In this document: positions 55,741 to 64,000 of the stretch, piece by piece
How the letters are laid out: every line of letters begins with the position of its first letter
How positions within the stretch are numbered: position 1 is the first letter of the stretch
Assembly: GCF_003286085.1 (NCBI RefSeq)
Contig: NW_020825288.1
Location: 19,840,001-19,904,000, forward strand
Length of the DNA stretch: 64,000 nucleotides
Source: Drosophila persimilis
Lineage: Eukaryota > Arthropoda > Insecta > Diptera > Drosophilidae
Direction: 5' to 3'
Made by a program: the position numbers and the translations under genes
The notes under the pieces: generated by a model
What the model was told of the DNA's origin: nothing
The model's database searches: none
What the model saw: the letters and a program-made list of their open reading frames with translations, nothing else

Positions 55741-56988
55741 TCACGTGAGAAACATGTCGGAGAAGTCGCCGGGCAACAAATCCCCGAAGGGATAGCAGCC
55801 GTCCAGCGTGGCCAGGGAACTGATGCAGGCCGACGGCTGTTGGTCGCTGGCAAAGTCGAATGAGTCCGTGGAGCGATCTGCATCCAGCAGACGTAGGCTG
55901 AGCTCCACATCCGGCTTATCCAGGCAGCCGGGCATGGGCATGTCACCACGACACGGAAGAATGGACTCTCCGTTGGTCAGAAGACTCTCATAGCTGGGAC
56001 TCAGACAGTGCAGGGACTCACCATCAGACTCCAGGAGCAGGGTGTCCAGGTCGCTGAGTCCCTGCAGACCCATTAGGTTCCCATCGGGCTCCAGTCCGGG
56101 ACTGCTGTTACTGCGGTGACTGCTGCTGCGGTGGCTGATGTTGGAGGCGGAGGACGAGAGTGAGGCGTAGGCAGAGCTGGGCGAGCAGGCAGCGCCGGCA
56201 CTGGATCCCGGCGAGCCTATCGACGAGGCGGCATAGCAGGACTCCCCCGAACTGCCGGAAGCACACATCGGAGTCGTTGTCATCGTCTGTGTGGGCGTGG
56301 GATGTTTTTCCTTGGCCTGCTTCTGTGTCTGGCGTTTGCTGGCGGCCGTGGACTTTTTGCTGCCAGCAGATCCCGCCTTGGACTTGGCTGGTTTCTTAGC
56401 CGCTGGTACTGGCATCTCCACTTCCAGCTCTGGCTCGGAATCCACGGTGACCAGGGCCTCACGATTGGCGCTCTCTTCCAGACACTCGCCAATGAACTCG
56501 CTCTCGTAGCTGGGATCCTCGATGGCGTCGCTCAGCATCTTTATGTACTTCATGGCCAGGCGCAGGGTGGTGATCTTGGTCAGCTTCTCACTGGCATTAG
56601 CCGCAACCTCCCCGGTTATGGCCTGCGGTACACTGTGCCGCAGCGTCTCGAAAGCCGTGTTGATCTCCCGCATCCGTGTCCGCTCGCGAGCATTGGCCGT
56701 CTTCCGGCGATACTTGCTCAGGGGCGGTGCTTTCGTCTTGGCCTTGTTGGTGGAGGAGTTCTTCTTTGGCCTGCTCGCTGCTGGTTCAAGGCTCTCCAGC
56801 TCGAGGTCGAGGTCTGGCAGCTCCTGCTCCGCTTCATCGGACGCACATCGCTTCTGTCGCTTCTGGCGCAGGGAATATTTCTCACCACGGGCACTGGCCG
56901 CCTTCCGCTTGCGCGAATCCTTTTTCGCGGGACTGCTGTCCATGTTTAGGTCGGCGTAGTTATGCAGCTCGTACGTGTTCGACTTCAT
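55741..56988 (-). CDS. dei: Delilah, bHLH transcription factor
   Basis: 415 aa in one exon. The ATG at 56986-56988 lies immediately after a TTTTCAG acceptor, so an upstream noncoding exon exists. The basic helix-loop-helix spans residues about 93-156: NARERTRMREIN basic region, helix 1 TAFETLRHSVP, a long loop, then helix 2 KLTKITTLRLAMKYIKML. The basic region has the Glu and Arg needed for E-box binding. The N terminus has basic clusters; the C-terminal half is Ser-rich and ends in acidic, hydrophobic patches (DLLPGDFSDMFL) that look like an activation domain. Delilah (taxi) acts in tendon cells and wing. The hexokinase pair beside it agrees with the fly 97B neighbourhood. Confidence 0.88.
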   Translation of the reverse strand: MKSNTYELHNYADLNMDSSPAKKDSRKRKAASARGEKYSLRQKRQKRCASDEAEQELPDLDLELESLEPAASRPKKNSSTNKAKTKAPPLSKYRRKTANARERTRMREINTAFETLRHSVPQAITGEVAANASEKLTKITTLRLAMKYIKMLSDAIEDPSYESEFIGECLEESANREALVTVDSEPELEVEMPVPAAKKPAKSKAGSAGSKKSTAASKRQTQKQAKEKHPTPTQTMTTTPMCASGSSGESCYAASSIGSPGSSAGAACSPSSAYASLSSSASNISHRSSSHRSNSSPGLEPDGNLMGLQGLSDLDTLLLESDGESLHCLSPSYESLLTNGESILPCRGDMPMPGCLDKPDVELSLRLLDADRSTDSFDFASDQQPSACISSLATLDGCYPFGDLLPGDFSDMFLT

Positions 56989-58116
56989 CTGAAAAGTGGA
57001 AATGAAGAGAACAGACGTTAGTTCAGAGTTTGGCTCAACCCATTCCATCCCCCAGCGGCAATCAGCCAGGGCAATTAACAATTTTGTTTTAAATTGTCTC
57101 CCCAAAGAAGCCAAAAAAAGAACAGACCAAAGAAGAGCATAGAAGATAGAGCTTGGGCATGGGCATGGGCATATGTGGGTCTCGGAGATGGATGTGCCCA
57201 ATGGAGCGTAACGAAATTCGTGGCGGAACCCACCACCCGCGGTAGCTTCCGTAAACGGCTCTCAAAAATTGGCTTCAATGAACTGAAGTCGATTCTTGTG
57301 ACTTTTGAGTAGTGTGTGCTTCCGCCGTAAAACATAAAACCCACTGAAGCCGAAAAAACGCATCTAGACAAAAAAACCCATAAATACAATTTATTTCTTC
57401 TGCCTCCACTTTTGAGAATTCGAATCTCGCAATGGAACACACAAAAATCAAACTAAAATTGATCTCATTGATCATCGTATTGCGCAATTAATGGGGCCAC
57501 TGTTCTTTTACCAAGTACTCCGCAATATGATGACATCCAAAATGAAAGACCAGATTCAATAGAATGTTGTTTCGGCAGGTTTGCTCCATCAGGAGTATCT
57601 TGGGGACTATCTAGCTTTAAGATAAGCGGTATATAAGAAAATTTTACTGACTCTTTCCAGCAAGAAATCTAAAAAACCAAAAAAAATATAAGAGCAGTTG
57701 TAAGTGGATTGTTTCAATAGAAACGACACAAAATACACGATCGAGGGGCGCTGCTGCATGACGCGGTCGCATACATGCAGGAATGTTAAATGTTAGACTA
57801 GTACTAATTACGATAGAGGTATGCTTAATCGTTTAGGAAGAGGAAATTAATTAAATGTAAATATAGAGAGGGAATGGTGAAGGGAATTATAATCCTACCA
57901 TAAGACTCTAAACGGTTCCTGCAAGGAGTAATTTGATCTATGAAGTGGAAGGGATAACGGTATACAATTTTTTGAGAGTATATATTATATAAATTATATT
58001 ATATTATATTATATTAAGAGTATATATATTTGTGGTGTTAGAAACGGATGTATTAGCTGTTCAAAGACTGATTATGATGACGCTTAAAAACTTCATGGAT
58101 ACCCAGAGATTATATA

Positions 58117-58210
58117 TCTCCCCCAGGGGATAGTATATTTCCCCCCAGGGGATAATGTATTTCCCCCCAGGGGATAATGTATTTCCCCCCAGGGGATAGT
58201 ATACTTCCCC
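58117..58210. repeat. 22-bp tandem repeat with CCCCAGGGGA cores
   Basis: Four full copies and a decayed fifth of a 22-base unit containing CCCCCCAGGGGATA, upstream of delilah. The core resembles EBF/Collier binding sites. Confidence 0.8.
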
Positions 58211-58946
58211 CGATTCATGTCATGAGTATCATCCCGAAATTGGTATGCAACCCATGGCCAAGGGCAGCAGGGGTTTCCCTCTATGTACTCTATTACAATG
58301 TTGACGAACGTTTTGAGAAAGTTTTCAGTGTGTCTGTGTGTGTGGTAGGGAAAAAGTTCAGTTTATGGTTTCCCTTTGTTTCTTTGCGGTAGGTCAACTA
58401 TACCAAAAATATTTTCCAGCGCTTTTCACTCACTTTTCCTCTAGGAGAGTCTCTAGGGAATGTATACGCGAGTTGTTTGTGGTTTCTGTGGTGGTTGCAA
58501 TGGAGAGGATACATGAGGGGAAATGCAACAAGACAAAACAGTAACAGTTAATGAATGCATTTTAATGCAAGAATTAAGTTACATGAGAATGTAACACGAA
58601 GCCAACACAACGTCATCACAACAGTCCCAACACGAACAGTAACAACAACATTTCCACCTCCCATACAGAATGATTGAAATGTTTTCTGCACCGATGCCAA
58701 CGCCCTTGCATTGTGCCTTGGCCTCATAAAATCGCAAACGGCCCCCGGGTCTCGCATGCAGAGGTGTAAACCTGAGCAGATATACAGATTGATTGCAGTC
58801 TAAGTTGATCTAAGGAGAGCAGGCGATCGCAGTCACTCTACGACTCCACGTTGTTGGTCTGTCTATCTGTCTGTCAGGCTTCACTTAAATGGTCAATTTA
58901 GTGCAGATTGTCCAAAATTGGCTATAGACGATTCTTGTTGCTTGTA

Positions 58947-58998
58947 GGCCCGGCCCGGCCCGGCCCGGCCCGGCCCGTACCGGCCTGGCCTGGCCTGG
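58947..58998. repeat. GGCCC / GGCCT pentamer tract
   Basis: About ten tandem GC-rich pentamers, first CGGCC then TGGCC, conspicuous in AT-rich surroundings. A similar GGCCGGGCCGG tract lies in crumbs intron 1 near 16820-16855. Confidence 0.85.
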
Positions 58999-60339
58999 TT
59001 GACACTTGCTGCATAGCTGTGACCATTCAAAGATGTTGGTCTTGGCTTGGCCTAAACAAGTTATGGGGCGTTTTTGCTGTGCGCGCTCTCGCTGTTGCAC
59101 TTTTCTTCATTCACCGTTAACGTGTGTGCCTCACAGTGCCTCACATCCAGCGTTGCACAGCGAAATGTTGCTCTGGGGGGGAGTTATGTCAATAGTTTTC
59201 CAATGTACAATACTTAGCCATTCAGATTACATTTCCCTGCCCCACAAAACGTTGCAACGTTTCAACACGTGAAAAGCTTTTCACTTTGTTTACGTGTCGG
59301 GGATTTTCTGCTGGGGTTTCGCCTCTGATTTGAGTTTATAATTAATTTTCGCCACGCGATCCATAGGAATGGAAATGCTTAAAGACCCTAAGGAAAAGAA
59401 GCATCAAAGTAGAGAACTACATATGCGCACCTGCGGTATGCTCTACGCTTAGCATACATTATATTGTTAAATATATTTATGATGATGATGGTTTTCCATG
59501 ATAGAATCAATTTAAAGCTATTCGAACCCACAGAAACTAGTACAACGGGCGGGCCACATAAGCCACACTTTTTAAATGGAAATCTCAAACGATCAATGAT
59601 GGCGGTCATCGATAGCCCTCTACTAAAAATATTAATGATCATTGGATGGAAATAAATTAAACCACAGATTTACAATCAGAATGTTTCTGTATTTTTTGAG
59701 TGCTTTCCAAAATGCAACATTTAATGAATGATATTTGGGCTCTCAGTTATAGTAATTTCTTTATTATAGATGAAGAAGTAGTTGTAGTTTTTAACACTTA
59801 TGGAACACAATTTGTAGTTTATTTTTGGCAGAAAATTAGTTTAAAATGTACGAATATTAAATAAGTGATATTTATTAGAAGTGTTTCTTATTAATATATT
59901 TTTTAACAACAAAGGGGCTTATAAGTTGAGCACCCGTCATTCGATTTCCCATTGATTTGGTTTGGTCAAAACTAATATAATTTTCGTTCTTATTATGATT
60001 AAAGTTGTGTATTATCATATTACGAAATATTCAGTTCTCTTTTATGTACTTTTTGTTCTTTTTCATTTTGCTATAATAAAAGTTTTCCAACTTATTTAAT
60101 GCACACATTCGGTACTCGGAATGTTTAGTAATTCTTTTGGACAAGCACTTCCTGGCATAATCAAATGTACCCTGCCCCACTCCGGCCAGATAGAGTAGCG
60201 CCAAAAGTTTGCGACATGCAACAAACAAGCTGCAATTAAGTGCACAACACAGAAAAATGCTCACCTTCTTCAGCGTGGGGCGGCGGCAGGCAACGTAGCC
60301 CTGGCACCGCCTTCTCTCAACTCATTTCCATTCCAGGCA

Positions 60340-60462
60340 ATGGAAAACGACGTGAAAATTACCGAGTTCCGTGTGCTCAAAGGGCAGGGCAATCGCAGAG
60401 AGCGGTCTGTTGGCCGGACAGAAGGCAACAAATTGCATGCGATTAAGAGTATTCGCGGCTAA
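60340..60462 (+). CDS. Possible small ORF, 40 codons, weak
   Basis: ATG five bases after a CCATTCCAG acceptor-like site, an Arg/Lys-rich 40-codon frame, and TAATAAA at the stop, which overlaps a poly(A)-signal-like hexamer. The arrangement is suggestive, but ORFs of this size arise by chance. No known family. Confidence 0.15.
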   Translation: MENDVKITEFRVLKGQGNRRERSVGRTEGNKLHAIKSIRG

Positions 60463-61046
60463 TAAACGTTTGTTCAACAAACAGCAACAAGCGGCTCTAC
60501 TGATTCGTGGGGCTTGGCCCAGGATCCGGGATATAGGATGTTCCGGACGGAAGGAGTGCAGGAAATGAATGCAGGAGGGGGGGAATGGGCATAGAAGTAG
60601 GCTTGCCTTTCTCTCTGTTTTCTCTTGATTGGAAAATTTGTTGCGCATTTTTCGATAACGGTAAAGGGGGTGGGGCGGTGAGGACGGGGAGGAGGTATGT
60701 GGCGTCGGCTTCTGCTTAAGTTTTCAATTACACGCCCGGCACAATGCACCAATTGAAATGCACAGACAACAAACATAGAACAGTTCCTCTTCCCATGACT
60801 CTCTGCCACATCGCCCATGCCCCACGCTCCATTCTGCATTCTCCCCCCTCCCTCTCTCTCCCTTTCTCTCTCTTATCGTTTACATTGCCACATACCAACA
60901 ACGAGGTAGACAAAAGGCGAGCCGTGCGCGCGGCGAGGCGTGAAGGGGTTGCGTCTAGGGCGCAGGGGGATTCGGGGGAGGAGACGATGCAATGTAGGAG
61001 CCGTGGGTGGAGCGGTCTGTTTCACATGCTGTTGTGTTTTGTTGTT

Positions 61047-61416
61047 GTTGTTAATACCCTGTCAGAGGGTATTATGATGAGGCATCACGTATATCTATCT
61101 ACTCGATAAATGAAGGCTCGAATTCGATAGAGAAATTTTGCGTAAATTTATTGAATGCCGTTGATTTGCTGCATAAATTTGCCATAAGTGAACAGACATG
61201 ATTCTTTACCCTTGTGATTGCGAACTGTTCTGATTGTAGAACTGTGGTATAAATCGAAATAGTCTTACATCCCTAAAAAGATAATACGTCTAAGATTCCT
61301 AAGATGATGACCCTAAAAATAGCCCAAGAATTGAACAAAGTGTTGGAAAAGCCTGTAGTTTCGCTGTTTAAATTATAGCTACCATAGGTATTTTCGATCT
61401 GAAAGGGTATCAAAAG
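61047..61416. mobile_element. Possible short interspersed repeat with AGGGTAT ends
   Basis: Starts with the small palindrome AATACCCTGTCAGAGGGTATT and has AAAGGGTATCAAAAG about 350 bases later, a pattern common in fly non-autonomous elements. Internal sequence is not recognised. Confidence 0.3.
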
Positions 61417-64000
61417 TTTGGGGCCTCTTGTGTGTTAGTTTTCATTTTTTTTTTTTTGGTAGTTGGATGAGCAGCGGGAGAGCTGGGAAGGCCTAGTCAG
61501 AGTGCACTTGAAACTACCAGCAAATGGATCTCTCCTCTTTCCTACTACCCGCGCCGCGCCGCTCCGCTCCGCCCCACCCTGTCTGCCCTTCACTTTTTGG
61601 TTCGGTTGCAGTCGCTGCATTTTTAGGTGTAGCCATTAAATTTAGAACTTTTTCTGCACGCTTGTCTGCTCTCCCCAGGAGGGGAGGGGGAGGGAGTAAT
61701 GAAGGGAGTGCTGCACGGGCTGGGGAAGAGTGGCGTGGCGTGGCGTGATACGGGGCAGTCGGGTGCGGTTAAACGGAAAATGAAGCGTCTGCTGCTTGAG
61801 CCAGTAAAAACTGAACCACACGAGCGAATGATAGCCCGAGGGAAGGCCAAGAAGTTTTTATGTCTCTGATAAGAGCCTGGGGTAAAGGTCGGCATCTGCC
61901 TTGGGATGTATTTTAAGAGCCTTGGAAACCAGAAAAAGGATTTCCAGACGATTAAATCAATGAAATGGGATCGCATAGAACATGTTCGACCAATGAACAT
62001 CTTCTTCACGATAGTTTTTAGAGTGTCTTATTACCTTGTTTCACTTCTGATCCCTTTTTCCCATTACAATACCAAATAAATGTATACCAATTAGTCAATC
62101 AGCAGTTATTCCTGCTGAGTGTTCAATTATTTCCCACACACATACAATTCGGAAACCAATCGATCGCCCCTCGAGAATGATCTGGCCATAGTAGAATCTC
62201 TGACTCAGATTGTCCCTGTATCTGTCCGTGTCTATGGCATGAAGCATGGGTATTTTTTTTCGTCTATATCTTTTGTTGTTGTTGTTTTGTGGCACAGCTC
62301 TAAAATTAGTTTTTATTGTATGCAACTTGAATTTTCTTTCTCTATTTTGTGCCTTCTATTTTTTTCCTTTTCGATTTGTGATTCTTAATTTGCTTTTTGT
62401 GGAAAAGCGTCAAAATCTTTCATTTGCTTTTGGCCATGCTGTTGTTGCAGCTGGTTGATGTTGTTTGTGTTCTTTTTGTTGTTGTTGCCTGTTGTCTCGT
62501 GCTGTTGCCAGTTGCACGTTGCCGCCCCTCCCCCCCGGTGCTGCTCTCGGGGTCCGTCTTTGTCTCGTGTGTCTGCTACCGTTGGCAGCTATTATTTTTA
62601 GCCGGCCTGTGGCAAGTTCTTATACTTTTTTCCGTTTTCTCTTTTTTGCATCTTTTATTTTCTTTTATTTTGTTTGATTTTTGTTTTATTTCTATTTGGT
62701 TTGTATTTTCTTTTTTTATGCTGTTGATTTGTTGCCATTGGCTTGGCTGTTTGGCTCAAATGAATTTGTTTGATTTTCCATTTACGTTGAGTTTGTTTAT
62801 TAAAATTGGCACACACTGCGTATGTGTGATGTATGAAGTTCGTGTGCTTTACAGTCTCGGATTGTCCCTTCCTCTCTCTCTCTATATATCTGTGTGCTTT
62901 TGTGGGGGGTTTCTGTTACCCAGCGGCTTTGATTTGCTTGGGTCTTTGACAGGTCTTTCGTTTCTGGCATTTGCCTTTGGCTAATTTTTTGTGTGTTTTT
63001 GTACTGGTGCTATTATTGTTTTTCTAGAGGGGCATTTTTAAAAGAGGGACAGGGGCTGGGGGACACACTGTTGTTCCCACTTTGACTGAGATTTGGGTCA
63101 GGGGAACACAGAATTATCTGACTCAAAATTTTATGGACAGGGCGGGAAAAAACAAAATAATAAAATGGTCTATAACGGATTTGGAATGATTCATTTAATA
63201 GAATTTGATGTACATTTTTGGTGGGCTTAAAGAAAATAAACCCATCAAAGATTGATGATTTGATACATTAATAATACATGGAATATTTAAGTACTTTGAT
63301 TTAGATATGAGGAATGTCTACAGGAAAAAAGATTCCACTTCAATGGTTGTCTAGAGTTACATACAGAAGATAAACGTTTTAATGAGTATGCCAAATATTA
63401 TTTTATGGCACATTGATTAAATATGTTTAAATTAATATTTGCTTAACATTTTATTTATATCTTCCGGCTTGTATCGGGTTACATTTAGGGAGTCTCTAAA
63501 AGGTTGGTGTATCTCTTCAGCCTTCGTTGATTGAACATTCACAACTTTGTTTACACATTAATTTAAATTCCCATTCCGTATTTCACACTCACCCCAAAAC
63601 AGAGATCCAACAAAGCTGGAACCTTTCAAATCAGTTGACAACTTGCTGTCGTCACAGTCCCCCTCTTCCCCCAACACCTAAGTCCTCTCTCTCTCTCCAC
63701 CAACCACCAGATGTCTTCCATTTCAACACCTTGGACAAGTAAATGTTTCAGTCTCCAAAAAGTTCTGTTCTGTCCCAAGCCCAACGCCACCCCTCTCTCT
63801 CTGATGATAGGCCAAAGGAATGCTTTTTGTCTATTTTTATTGGGGCAACAACAAGAGATGAAGGAATTTTTGATGAGTATTCCAATATTGCTCTCTACCT
63901 TATAGCGTATAGGTACACATATGTATAATATGTTTGATCTATGGAGATGGTATATTTACCTTTTTGATTTCATAAATCCAACAATGTCTCTGCTGCCGTG

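Larger units (their letters stand above)
56989..64000. other. delilah 5' intron/upstream region, about 7 kb without a supported gene
   Basis: No ORF with family support on either strand. Holds simple repeats, CT-rich tracts (60850-60880, 63680-63700), Drosophila-type T-rich DNA (62250-62760), and the repeats listed separately. The noncoding 5' exon and promoter of delilah should be here or beyond the window edge. Confidence 0.5.

Noticed and set aside
62397..62984. 195-codon hydrophobic plus-strand frame
   Set aside because: Translation of a T-rich low-complexity tract; Phe/Leu/Cys/Val-rich with no domain or good start.
1..64000. CRISPR arrays, operons, bacterial promoters, tRNA or rRNA genes
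   Set aside because: The window is animal nuclear DNA; no cloverleaf, rRNA or spacer-repeat array was recognised. The direct repeats present are minisatellites and simple repeats.

Overview
The window is insect nuclear DNA, clearly Drosophila: short GT-AG introns, long AT-rich intergenic DNA with many microsatellites, and recognisable fly genes (Nab2, crumbs, uridine-cytidine kinase, testis-type hexokinases, delilah). The DINE-1-like repeat style and the presence of extra Argonaute2-like sequence suggest the obscura group, but that is inference.

Layout. 1-1581 (+): 3' part of Nab2. 2940-4033: DINE-1-like element. 4290-5282/5404 (+): unrecognised Cys-rich protein with a probable 1-nt frameshift near its end. 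6710-27197 (-): all coding exons of crumbs, about 2150 aa after splicing, with a 10.2-kb first intron and one or two extra in-frame cassette exons. 28428-33596: a block of genes derived from DNA transposons: a MADF protein (+) convergent with a PIF/Harbinger transposase (-), then a three-BED-finger hAT protein (+). 34497-35369 (+): secreted astacin protease. 35510-38975 (-): uridine-cytidine kinase with two alternative 3' ends.

39651-52318: the most unusual part, a very recent tandem duplication. Each unit carries (i) a P-element-derived THAP gene truncated to a KP-like repressor size, (ii) rearranged, intron-containing Argonaute2 pseudogene fragments that form an inverted repeat of about 280 bp arms, (iii) an 81-bp minisatellite with higher-order structure, and (iv) a hexokinase gene on the minus strand. 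In unit A the hexokinase is 5'-truncated and carries a nonsense codon, while the P-like gene is intact. In unit B the hexokinase is intact and the P-like gene is frameshifted. An Argonaute2 inverted repeat beside a P-repressor-like gene is the best candidate here for an undescribed small-RNA or transposon-control locus.

53400-54800 (+): a divergent hexokinase paralogue, head-to-head with the intact one, that has lost the catalytic Asp and the phosphate loop (probable pseudoenzyme). 55741-56988 (-): delilah bHLH factor. 56989-64000: its probable upstream/5'-intron DNA, including a 22-bp tandem repeat with EBF/Collier-like sites.

From memory, crumbs maps near 95F and delilah and the testis hexokinases near 97B in D. 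melanogaster. If so, the P/Argonaute2 repeat sits at a chromosomal rearrangement breakpoint between the two blocks.
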